Shown here: in pieces, positions 1-7,146 of the stretch
How positions within the stretch are numbered: the first letter of the stretch is position 1
How the letters are laid out: every line of letters begins with the position of its first letter
DNA from: Clostridia bacterium
GTDB lineage: Bacteria > Bacillota_A > Clostridia > UMGS1810
NCBI GenBank assembly: GCA_017437345.1
Contig: JAFSBJ010000114.1
Span: 1 to 12,256, forward strand
Direction: 5' to 3'
Length of the DNA stretch: 12,256 nt
Notes under the pieces: model-generated
What the model was told of the DNA's origin: nothing
The model's database searches: none
What the model saw: only the letters and a program-made list of their open reading frames with translations
Translations under genes and position numbers: made by a program

Positions 1-1625
1 ACGAAATAAAAAGACTTGATGCTTTTGTTCAGGAAAAAGCATCATACAGGCACAGAGCAATCTGTATTGAAGGTGCTGTTTCCTATGAGCATGTTCTCGA
101 AATGCTCAAATGGATTCCAAGAGCAGGAATGAGCGGATATTACTTCCAGTTCCTCCGCCCATTTACTTTCTTTGAAAAATGGTATAATCATTTAGGAAGC
201 GACGGATACATCGAAAGCCAGAACATTTCCCGCCCTGAGGTTGACGCGATTGTTAAAGAGCTTGAAAGCGAAATCGCACTCAGAGGTCTTGTTTATCATA
301 AGGTTGGTCACGGTTGGACAGGAGAGCCTCTTGGCTTTACAAGCGATGGTTGGTATAAGGTTCCTTCTTCAGAGATTTCCGAGGAGATTAAGCCTCTCAT
401 TTCAGAACTTGACGGAGAGAGAAAGTTCTTCCGCGATATTCCTCTTAACACAAACCTTTGTTATTCCAACCCAAAGGCCCGCAAGCTTATGGTTGATTAT
501 ATCGCAGATTACATAAGAAACAACCCACATGTCCACCTCCTCCATTTCTGGCTTGGAGACGGTTCAAACAATGTCTGCGAATGTAAAAACTGCACAGAAA
601 GAGTTTCCGACTACTTCGTTATGATGCTCAACGACCTTGATGATATTCTTACAAAGGAAGGAAATGACACAAAGATTGTCTTCCTTTTATACGGCAACAC
701 AAACTGGGCACCTCTTAAAGAAAAGTTCAACGATTCTGACAGATTTGTTCTTATGCTTGCCCCGATCGCAAGAAATATGTCAAAGACCTTTAAGACCATT
801 GACCCAGGCAAGACATATACTCATGCTCCATACGAGGGAAATAAGACTAAACCTGTTCAGCCGTTAGAGGTTGAAGAAGCTTATGCCCTTTTAAAAGAAT
901 GGCAGGATGTTTTCAGCGGAGACTCCTTTGACTATGACTATCATCTTATGTGGGATCACTTCTATGACCCCGGTTATTATGGCACCGCACAGACAGTTTA
1001 TGACGATATGCAAGCTCTTGAAACTATCGGCCTTAACGGTATGATGAGCTGTCAGCTCTCCCGCGCAGCTTTCCCGACAAATCTTCCTCTTCATATTATG
1101 GCAGAGGTTCTTTGGGACAAAGACTGCGACTTTGAGGAAAAAGCTCTTGAATATTTCTTTAACGCATTCGGTCCTGACGGCGAAGCTGTTATGGAATATA
1201 TGAAAGCGCTCAGCGAAAACTTTGACCCATATTATAACAGACAGTGCTTCAAGACAGGTGTTGCACCTTACGGAAAAGAAGAAAGACTTGCAAAGCTCAA
1301 AAAAGTAAAAGCAATTCTTGCCGGCTTTGAGTCTACCATTAAGAAAAATCTTGAAGAAGGTCATTGTAGTGCTGTTGAGGCTTCCTGGAAATACCTTGAA
1401 ATTCACGCAGAGTATTGTCAGAAGTTATTAAAACCGCTTGTTGCAAACGCAAACGGCAACACAGAAGACAGAGACAAGTTTGCTGACGAAGTTGACGATT
1501 TTATCAGTCTTCTCCCTACAAGAGTAAATAAAATCTTTGATGAATTCTGGGCGCTTTTCGCCATCGGAAGAACAACCAGAGTTGATGTAAAACTTGACGG
1601 CGATGTAGAAGGTGCCGCATACTAA
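1..1625 (+). CDS. DUF4838-type putative glycoside hydrolase-like protein, copy 1 (5' end outside window)
   Basis: The reading frame is open from the first base to a TAA stop and gives 540 visible residues. Alignment with copies 2 and 3 shows that about 124 N-terminal residues lie upstream, so the full protein should be near 664 aa. The visible part begins at the end of the N-terminal domain (YEIKRLDAF) and then carries the shared core motifs GHGWTGEPLGFTSDGWY, FWLGDGSNN followed by CECKNC, DYHLMWDHFYDPGY, and MAEVLWDKDCDF with AFGPDGEAVMEYMKALSE. The W-GDG-N-C-x-C-x2-C signature is what I associate with DUF4838, a family often found with carbohydrate-active enzymes but without an assigned reaction that I know of. 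A barrel-like core followed by a helical tail is inferred. By hand count it matches copy 2 at about 78 of the first 100 visible residues, but is closer to copy 3 near the C-terminus. A role in glucuronate-containing glycan breakdown is inference from context. Confidence 0.82.
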   Translation, partial: EIKRLDAFVQEKASYRHRAICIEGAVSYEHVLEMLKWIPRAGMSGYYFQFLRPFTFFEKWYNHLGSDGYIESQNISRPEVDAIVKELESEIALRGLVYHKVGHGWTGEPLGFTSDGWYKVPSSEISEEIKPLISELDGERKFFRDIPLNTNLCYSNPKARKLMVDYIADYIRNNPHVHLLHFWLGDGSNNVCECKNCTERVSDYFVMMLNDLDDILTKEGNDTKIVFLLYGNTNWAPLKEKFNDSDRFVLMLAPIARNMSKTFKTIDPGKTYTHAPYEGNKTKPVQPLEVEEAYALLKEWQDVFSGDSFDYDYHLMWDHFYDPGYYGTAQTVYDDMQALETIGLNGMMSCQLSRAAFPTNLPLHIMAEVLWDKDCDFEEKALEYFFNAFGPDGEAVMEYMKALSENFDPYYNRQCFKTGVAPYGKEERLAKLKKVKAILAGFESTIKKNLEEGHCSAVEASWKYLEIHAEYCQKLLKPLVANANGNTEDRDKFADEVDDFISLLPTRVNKIFDEFWALFAIGRTTRVDVKLDGDVEGAAY

Positions 1626-1638
1626 ATTTAAACCTTAT

Positions 1639-1680
1639 GAGCCTTTTCGACGAGCAATCGTTAAAAAGGCTCTTTTTTTT
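1639..1680 (+). terminator. Rho-independent terminator of DUF4838 copy 1
   Basis: The arm GAGCCTTTT (1639-1647) pairs with AAAAGGCTC (1664-1672). A short inner pairing, ACGA with TCGT, lies inside the loop, and a run of eight T follows. It starts 13 bases after the stop codon. It separates copy 1 from copy 2, which has its own promoter just downstream. Confidence 0.88.
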
Positions 1681-1699
1681 CGCAAAAAGTGTTTACTTC

Positions 1700-1727
1700 T
1701 TGACATAAATATCCCAGATGGTATAAT
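1700..1727 (+). promoter_or_regulatory. Consensus sigma-A promoter with extended -10, DUF4838 copy 2
   Basis: TTGACA (1700-1705) and TATAAT (1722-1727) are both perfect consensus hexamers, separated by 16 bases. A TG one base upstream of the -10 makes it an extended -10 element. The start codon is 40 bases beyond the -10, so the leader is short, with no room for a riboswitch. The same promoter, with only three changes over 31 bases, precedes copy 3. A promoter this strong would normally need a repressor to be conditional; no operator is proven. Confidence 0.88.
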
Positions 1728-1751
1728 CAAAAGTGAACTAACTTTTATTAA

Positions 1752-1760
1752 AAAGGGAGG
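1752..1760 (+). promoter_or_regulatory. Ribosome binding site fixing the start of DUF4838 copy 2
   Basis: AAAGGGAGG lies 7 bases before the ATG at 1768. It fixes that ATG as the start, although the frame stays open upstream to 1612 through the preceding terminator and promoter. Confidence 0.88.
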
Positions 1761-1767
1761 CCTAAAT

Positions 1768-3750
1768 ATGAAATTTACAAGAGTTACTTTGGCAAGAATA
1801 GGCAGCGACGAAACCATACGATACGCCGTAGAGGAGCTTTATTCTTACCTTAAAAAAATCGACAAGTCTCTCTTTGTCGATGTTCGTTTTTACCCTGAAT
1901 ATGATGAAAGCGTAAAAAATGTCATCTGGGTTGGAATGGATGATGCTTTTTCCGCAAATCTTTTAGACGTCAAAGATTCTTTCCTTGATGACTCTATCTA
2001 TATTAATGTTGAAAACATCGAAGGAATTATCACAGGTTGTAACCCCCGCGCCGTTCTTATTGCGGCATACCGTTTCTTAAAGGAGCTGGGAATTTCTTGG
2101 GTAAGAGCCTCTGACGATGGAGAAATTGTCCCTGAATACGAAATTAAGCGACTTGATGCTTATGTCCAGGAAAAGGCATCTTACAGACACAGAGCGGTTT
2201 GTATTGAAGGTTCTGTATCTTTTGAGCATGTTCTTGAAATGATAAAGTGGATTCCGAGAGCAGGGATGAGCGGATACTACTTCCAGTTCCTCCGTCCTTT
2301 CACTTTCTTTGAAAGATGGTACACCCACGAAAGCAGCAACGGTTTTTTTGAAAACGAAAATGTTTCCCGCGCAGATATTGACGCCCTGGTTAAAGAGCTC
2401 GAAGCGGAAATTACAAAAAGAGGCCTTGTATACCATAAGGTTGGTCACGGCTGGACAGGAGAACCCCTCGGCTTTACAAGCGACGGCTGGTATCAGGTTC
2501 CGTCCTCCGAAATTCCCGAAGAAATCAAAGAATATGTTTCCATGCTTGACGGGGAACGCAAATTCTGGAAGGACTATCCGATTAACACCCAGCTTTGCTA
2601 TTCAAACCCGAAAGTCCGCGCTTTAATGGTCAACTACATAGCGGACTATATAAGAAATAATCCTCATGTCCATATCCTCCATTTCTGGCTTGGCGACGGA
2701 GCAAACAATGTCTGCGAGTGTGAAAACTGCAAAGACCGTGTTACAGATTATTTCGTTATGATGCTTAACGACCTTGACGATATTCTCACAAAGGAAGGCA
2801 TTGACACAAAAATTGTTTTCCTTTTATATGCAAACACCTTCTGGGCGCCGCTTAAAGCAAAGTTCAACGATTCGGACAGATTTATTCTTATGTTTGCGCC
2901 GATTGCGAGAAACTTCCAGAAAAGCTACAACATTATTGACACAAAAGCTGACTATCCGCTTCCTCCGTATGACGGAAACAATACCAACATCGAGCTTGAA
3001 GAGGTTGAAGAAGTTTATGCTCTTCTTCGCGAGTGGCAGAAGCTTTATAACAAGGACTCCTTTGACTTTGACTATCATCTCATGTGGCAACATTTGTACG
3101 ACCCCGGCTACCACGCCGTTTCAAAGCTTATCTATGACGATATGCGCGCCCTGGAAACTATCGGGCTTGACGGTATGATGAGCTGTCAGCTCTCTCGTGC
3201 AGCTTTTCCAACAAATCTTCCTATGCATATTATGGCAGAAACTCTTTGGGATAAGGATTGCGACTTTGAGGAAAAGGCTCTTGAATATTATCTCAGCGCA
3301 TTCGGTCCTGACGGCGAGGCTGTTATGGAATATATGAAAGCACTCTCCGAAAACTTTGACCCAACTTATAACAGAAGTTGCTTCAAGAAAAACCTTGCTC
3401 TTTATGATAACAAAGAAAGACTTAAGAGGCTCAGAAAGTGTCAGGCTGTTTTGGCAGCTTTTGATTCAACCATCAAGAAAAACCTTGAAGATAACCACTG
3501 CGCAGCCGTTCATGCTTCCTGGGAATATTTAGAGGTTCACGCAGAATACTGCCGCACACTTTTAAAACCACTTATTGCGGTAGCAAAAGGCAACCTTGAA
3601 GAAAGAGATATTTTAAGCGAAGAGCTTGACGATTTTATAAGACTCCTTCCTGCAAAAGCTCATAAAGTTGCCGATGAATGGCTCCTTCTCAGTATGGCAT
3701 ACCGCCTTACGAAGGCAGAAGTTCGAGGAACAATGGCAATTGAATATTAG
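1768..3750 (+). CDS. DUF4838-type putative glycoside hydrolase-like protein, copy 2 (complete)
   Basis: Complete protein of 660 aa, started at the ATG with a strong ribosome binding site and with the same N-terminus as copy 3 (MKFxRxTLARIG). Residues 1-125 resemble the N-terminal domain of alpha-glucuronidases and hexosaminidases: YAVEELYSYLKK near 19-30, VIWVG at 52-56, ITGCNPRAVLIAAYRFLKEL at 88-107, and DGEIVPEY near 117-124. The probable barrel follows, with GHGWTGEP (226-233), FWLGDGANN (306-314), C316/C318/C321 and YHLMW (436-440). The tail holds AETLWDKDCDF (490-500) and GPDGE (513-517). There is no signal peptide or membrane segment, so it should be cytoplasmic. It is the most divergent copy: the WDHFYDPGY of copies 1 and 3 reads WQHLYDPGY here, and the last 25 residues differ from both. 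Substrate and reaction are unknown; a glucuronide-related role is inferred from the nearby uxu/uxa operon. Confidence 0.85.
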   Translation: MKFTRVTLARIGSDETIRYAVEELYSYLKKIDKSLFVDVRFYPEYDESVKNVIWVGMDDAFSANLLDVKDSFLDDSIYINVENIEGIITGCNPRAVLIAAYRFLKELGISWVRASDDGEIVPEYEIKRLDAYVQEKASYRHRAVCIEGSVSFEHVLEMIKWIPRAGMSGYYFQFLRPFTFFERWYTHESSNGFFENENVSRADIDALVKELEAEITKRGLVYHKVGHGWTGEPLGFTSDGWYQVPSSEIPEEIKEYVSMLDGERKFWKDYPINTQLCYSNPKVRALMVNYIADYIRNNPHVHILHFWLGDGANNVCECENCKDRVTDYFVMMLNDLDDILTKEGIDTKIVFLLYANTFWAPLKAKFNDSDRFILMFAPIARNFQKSYNIIDTKADYPLPPYDGNNTNIELEEVEEVYALLREWQKLYNKDSFDFDYHLMWQHLYDPGYHAVSKLIYDDMRALETIGLDGMMSCQLSRAAFPTNLPMHIMAETLWDKDCDFEEKALEYYLSAFGPDGEAVMEYMKALSENFDPTYNRSCFKKNLALYDNKERLKRLRKCQAVLAAFDSTIKKNLEDNHCAAVHASWEYLEVHAEYCRTLLKPLIAVAKGNLEERDILSEELDDFIRLLPAKAHKVADEWLLLSMAYRLTKAEVRGTMAIEY

Positions 3751-3755
3751 AACAT

Positions 3756-3784
3756 AAAGCCCTTTTTATAAAAAAGGGCTTTTT
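3756..3784 (+). terminator. Rho-independent terminator of DUF4838 copy 2
   Basis: AAAGCCCTTTTT (3756-3767) pairs with AAAAAGGGCTTT (3771-3782) around a minimal ATA loop, and the T-run continues after it. It begins 6 bases after the stop codon of copy 2 and ends about 25 bases before the promoter of copy 3. Confidence 0.88.
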
Positions 3785-3808
3785 CTTTATAAAAAACCAC
3801 TTTTTATA

Positions 3809-3836
3809 TTGACATAAATATTCCATATGCTATAAT
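3809..3836 (+). promoter_or_regulatory. Consensus sigma-A promoter with extended -10, DUF4838 copy 3
   Basis: TTGACA (3809-3814), a 16-base spacer and TATAAT (3831-3836), again with TG just before the -10. The leader to the ATG is 41 bases. The spacer and the CAA after the -10 are shared with the copy 2 promoter, whereas the flanking leader is not. This suggests either duplication with the gene or a selected operator inside the promoter. Confidence 0.88.
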
Positions 3837-3861
3837 CAAGGAGAAGAAACTTTTTGCATAG

Positions 3862-3869
3862 AAAAGGGG
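3862..3869 (+). promoter_or_regulatory. Ribosome binding site fixing the start of DUF4838 copy 3
   Basis: AAAAGGGG lies 8 bases before the ATG at 3878. It supports that start over an in-frame TTG at 3854, because the N-terminus from 3878 aligns with copy 2 from its first residue. Confidence 0.8.
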
Positions 3870-3877
3870 TATCCGTT

Positions 3878-5872
3878 ATGAAATTTAACCGAATTACTTT
3901 GGCAAGAATCGGCAACAACGAAACCGTAAAATACGCAGTGGAGGAACTTTATTCTTATATAAAGAAAATTGACAGCTCCCTCTTTGTAGACGTTCGTTTT
4001 TACCCTGAATATGATGAAAGCGTTAAAAATGTCATCTGGGTCGGAGAAAGCGAAGCTTTTGCCGATAAACTTTTAGATGTTGAAGATAAAAATCTTGACG
4101 ATTCTATTTATATTAATGTTGAAAACAATGAGGGCGTAATTACAGGCTGTAATCCTCGTGCCGTTTTAATTGCGGCATACCGCTTTTTAAGAGAGCTTGG
4201 AATTGCCTGGATTCGCCCTACCGATGACGGAGAAGTTATTCCCCAATATAAAATTACAAAGATTGATGTTTTCGTAAAAGAAAAGCCATCATACAGACAC
4301 AGAGTTCAGATGATTGAAGGTGCCATTTCTTATGAGCATGTTCTTGAACTTATAAAGTGGATGCCAAAAATGGGTATGAACAGCTATCTTATGCAGTTCT
4401 TAAGACCTTTCATTTTCTTTGACAGATGGTATAACCACGAATGTTGCGAGGGATATTTTGAAAACGAGAATGTGTCCCGCGAAGATGTTGACGCAATCGT
4501 TTTAGAGCTTGAAAGAGAAATTGCAAAACGCGGTCTTTACTACCGTAAGGTGGGGCACGGCTGGACAGGCGAGCCACTTGGTTATACAAGCGATGGCTGG
4601 TATAAGATTCAGTCACAGGAAATCCCTGAAAACATCAAACCATTACTTGCAGAGATGAACGGAGAGCGCAAGTTCTTCCGTGATATTCCCCTTAACACAA
4701 ACCTTTGCTATTCAAAACCCGAGGTTCGTAAGCTCATTGTAGATTATATCGCAGAATATATCAGAAATAACCGCTATGTTGATGTTATTCAGTTCTGGCT
4801 TGGCGACGGTTCTAACAACTACTGCGAATGTAAGGACTGCACAGAGCGACCATCTGATTATTTCGTTATGATGCTTAATGACCTTGACGAGATTTTAACT
4901 CGTGAAAATATCCCAACAAAAATCGCATTCAACTCATACGGCAACACTAACTGGGCGCCTCTTAAAGAAAAGTTCAAGAAGACCGACAGATTTATCCTGG
5001 AAATTGCTCCAATTGCGAGAAATATGTCAACCACTTTTGAAGCTCTTGACCCAAATAAAACATATACTCACCCTGAATATAACGGAAACAAAACCGAACA
5101 GGTTCAGCCACTGACTACCGAAGGATTTTATGCTCATTTGCAGAATTGGCAAAAAGTCTATGACGGCGATACCATTCTTTGCGACTATCATCTTATGTGG
5201 GACCATTTCTATGACCCGGGTTATCACGGCATAGCCAAAACAATTCATACCGATATGCATTATTTGGAAAAGCTTGGTCTTGACGGCTATATAAGTTGTC
5301 AGCTCACCCGTTCCTGCTTCCCGACAAACCTTCCGCTGCATATAATGGCAGAAACCCTTTGGGATAAGGATTGCGACTTTGAAGAAAAGGCTCTTGAATA
5401 TTATCTTAATGCCTTCGGCCCTGACGGCGAAGCCGTTATGGAATATATGAAAGCTCTCTCCGAAGGTTTTGACCCATATTATAACAGGCAGTGTTTTAAG
5501 ACAAAGGTTGCACCTTACGGAAACGAAGAGAGAATTGCAAGACTCAAAGGCGCTCTTGCAGCTCTTACAGGTTTTGAAGACACCATTAAGAAAAATCTTG
5601 AAGCAGGGCATTGCGACTCTGTCAGAGCTTCCTGGGAATACCTTGCTGTTCATACAGAGTATTGCCGTATGCTTGCAAAACCTCTTATGGCATTCGCACA
5701 GGGAAAGAGTGAAGAAAGAGAAGCGTTGGCTGACGAGTTTGAAGATTTCGTTAAGCTTCTCCCTGCAAGAATACATAAAACCTTTGACGAATTCTGGGCA
5801 CTTTTCTGCTCAAATCGTATAACAAGAGTAGATGCAAAAATAGAATCAGACATAGAAGGAGCAGCATTCTGA
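3878..5872 (+). CDS. DUF4838-type putative glycoside hydrolase-like protein, copy 3 (complete)
   Basis: Complete protein of 664 aa. The start ATG is chosen by its ribosome binding site and by alignment with copy 2. The N-terminal alpha-glucuronidase-like domain (1-125) includes VIWVG (52-56), ITGCNPRAVLIAAYRFL (88-104) and DDGEVIPQY (116-124). The core follows with GHGWTGEPLGYTSDGWY (226-242), FWLGDGSNN (306-314), C316/C318/C321, DYHLMWDHFYDPGY (436-449), AETLWDKDCDF (491-501) and GPDGE (514-518). There is no signal peptide, so it should act in the cytoplasm, which implies an imported substrate. It is about 62% identical to copy 1 over the first 100 residues shared with that copy and about 64% over the last 134 (hand counts). 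It is transcribed alone, from its own promoter to the terminator it shares with the converging uronate operon. A link to glucuronide breakdown is inference. Confidence 0.85.
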   Translation: MKFNRITLARIGNNETVKYAVEELYSYIKKIDSSLFVDVRFYPEYDESVKNVIWVGESEAFADKLLDVEDKNLDDSIYINVENNEGVITGCNPRAVLIAAYRFLRELGIAWIRPTDDGEVIPQYKITKIDVFVKEKPSYRHRVQMIEGAISYEHVLELIKWMPKMGMNSYLMQFLRPFIFFDRWYNHECCEGYFENENVSREDVDAIVLELEREIAKRGLYYRKVGHGWTGEPLGYTSDGWYKIQSQEIPENIKPLLAEMNGERKFFRDIPLNTNLCYSKPEVRKLIVDYIAEYIRNNRYVDVIQFWLGDGSNNYCECKDCTERPSDYFVMMLNDLDEILTRENIPTKIAFNSYGNTNWAPLKEKFKKTDRFILEIAPIARNMSTTFEALDPNKTYTHPEYNGNKTEQVQPLTTEGFYAHLQNWQKVYDGDTILCDYHLMWDHFYDPGYHGIAKTIHTDMHYLEKLGLDGYISCQLTRSCFPTNLPLHIMAETLWDKDCDFEEKALEYYLNAFGPDGEAVMEYMKALSEGFDPYYNRQCFKTKVAPYGNEERIARLKGALAALTGFEDTIKKNLEAGHCDSVRASWEYLAVHTEYCRMLAKPLMAFAQGKSEEREALADEFEDFVKLLPARIHKTFDEFWALFCSNRITRVDAKIESDIEGAAF

Positions 5873-5880
5873 TAAAAAAC

Positions 5881-5914
5881 AAAAGCCTGTTGGCAGTTTC
5901 CAACAGGCTTTTTT
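5881..5914. terminator. Bidirectional terminator between DUF4838 copy 3 and uxaC
   Basis: AAAAGCCTGTTGG (5881-5893) pairs with CCAACAGGCTTTT (5900-5912) around a six-base loop. T-runs follow on the plus strand, and the minus strand reads TTTTGTTTTTT after the stem. It lies 8 bases after the copy 3 stop and just past the uxaC stop, so it can serve both convergent transcripts. Confidence 0.9.
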
Positions 5915-5916
5915 AT

Positions 5917-7143
5917 TTAAAAGTTAAAATAATCTTTTGCGTTTTGGTAGCAGATGCCTTTAACGATTTTCTCCAAAGCCTTCATATCCTTTGGATATTC
6001 GCCCTTTTCAACCCACTCTCCAAGCATATTGCAAAGGATTCGTCTAAAATATTCGTGTCTTGTGTAAGAAACAAAGCTTCTTGAATCGGTAAGCATCCCA
6101 ACAAATCTTGAAAGAAGGCTGAGGTTTGCAAAGGCTTTCATCTGCCCTTCCATTCCGTCTCTCTGGTCGTTAAACCACCAGCCTGAGCCGAACTGGATTT
6201 TGCCGGGATTTGGTCCTTTCTGGAAATTGCCCAGCATTGTTCCCAAAACATAATTATCTTTGGGATTTAATGTGTAAAGAATAGTTTTAGGAAGTGCATC
6301 TTTCATTTCAAGACTGTTTAGTATCTTGGAAATGCCCTCCGCAATACGAAAATCATTGATTGAGTCAAAGCCTGTGTCGGCGCCTATCTGTTCAAACATT
6401 CTGGTATTATTGTTTCGCATCGCGCCTATATGAAGCTGCCAAACCCAACCGCGCTTTGCATACTCCTCGCCTAAAAAGATGAGCTTTTCAATAATCTCAT
6501 CATTCATTTCATCAATGGAATGGTCGGAAAGTCTGCATCCGTTTTCGTGGAAATAGTCCATTCTTTCGGTTATGTCTTCCTTAATATTGTTAAGGTCAGG
6601 ACGGAAAGTCGGCAAAACCTTAACATCGAAATCTTTCTTGATTTGCTTATGATATTCAAGGTCGTCGTATGGATTATCTGTTGTGCAGATTGCTTCAACA
6701 TTGGACTTTTTTATAAGTCCTCTTGATGAAAATTCATCCTTCCCAAGACACTCGTTTATCTTATCCCAGATTTCCCTTGCGGTGTCTTCGGAAAGTTCCT
6801 TATCTATGCCGAAATATCTTTTCAGTTCAAGATGGGTCCAGTGATACATCGGGTTTCCTATCATCAATGGAACAGTTTTAGCAAAAGCGCACCACTTTTC
6901 AAAGTCCGGTGCATCCCCTGTTATGTATTTTTCGTCTATGCCGTTCGTTCTCATAAGGCGCCATTTATAATGGTCTCCGCCCAAGAATAAGTCATAAGCA
7001 TTTTTGAACTTATAGTTCTCCGCTATCATCTTCGGGGATATATGGCAATGATAGTCTATAATCGGCAAGTCCTTGACAAATTTATGAAACAGCTGTTTGG
7101 CTGTTTTATTTGTCAGCATAAAATCATTTTTTATAAAACTCAT
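5917..7143 (-). CDS. uxaC: Glucuronate isomerase (uronate isomerase), compact form
   Basis: UxaC isomerises D-glucuronate to D-fructuronate (and D-galacturonate to D-tagaturonate) in the cytoplasm and belongs to the amidohydrolase superfamily. Family motifs are clear in the 408-aa product: [11 protein letters not shown] (28-38, metal-binding histidines), [13 protein letters not shown] (56-68), [12 protein letters not shown] (96-107), GCRLSDH (202-208), [16 protein letters not shown] (231-246), [16 protein letters not shown] (317-332), LTDSRSF (351-357) and [10 protein letters not shown] (360-369). Typical members are about 450-470 aa. The shortfall comes from two missing internal stretches, around residues 183-195 and 208-222, while the active-site motifs are intact. 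The start has GGAG 8 bases upstream, inside the end of the preceding SDR gene, and the gap to that gene is 3 bases, which suggests translational coupling. It is the last gene of the operon. Confidence 0.95.
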   Translation of the reverse strand: MSFIKNDFMLTNKTAKQLFHKFVKDLPIIDYHCHISPKMIAENYKFKNAYDLFLGGDHYKWRLMRTNGIDEKYITGDAPDFEKWCAFAKTVPLMIGNPMYHWTHLELKRYFGIDKELSEDTAREIWDKINECLGKDEFSSRGLIKKSNVEAICTTDNPYDDLEYHKQIKKDFDVKVLPTFRPDLNNIKEDITERMDYFHENGCRLSDHSIDEMNDEIIEKLIFLGEEYAKRGWVWQLHIGAMRNNNTRMFEQIGADTGFDSINDFRIAEGISKILNSLEMKDALPKTILYTLNPKDNYVLGTMLGNFQKGPNPGKIQFGSGWWFNDQRDGMEGQMKAFANLSLLSRFVGMLTDSRSFVSYTRHEYFRRILCNMLGEWVEKGEYPKDMKALEKIVKGICYQNAKDYFNF

Positions 7144-7146
7144 AAT

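Noticed and set aside
891..1406. 171-codon minus-strand open frame opposite DUF4838 copy 1, with a similar 249-codon frame at 5027-5776
   Set aside because: Both mirror the same conserved coding stretch of the paralogs, have no ribosome binding site or known motif, and arise from codon use of the real genes.
1612..1767. 52-residue N-terminal extension of DUF4838 copy 2
   Set aside because: It would be translated from the copy 1 terminator and copy 2 promoter, has no counterpart in copy 3, and the ATG at 1768 has a strong ribosome binding site.
3838..3877. TTG start at 3854 for copy 3 with AAGGAG at 3838-3843
   Set aside because: The AAGGAG is 2-7 bases after the -10, so it would largely precede the transcript start. 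The extra residues have no match in copy 2, and ATG 3878 has a good site.
1..5872. Assembly artefact or recent exact repeat as the cause of the three similar genes
   Set aside because: The copies differ at 20-45% of amino acids with distinct terminators and leaders, so they are old, diverged paralogs.
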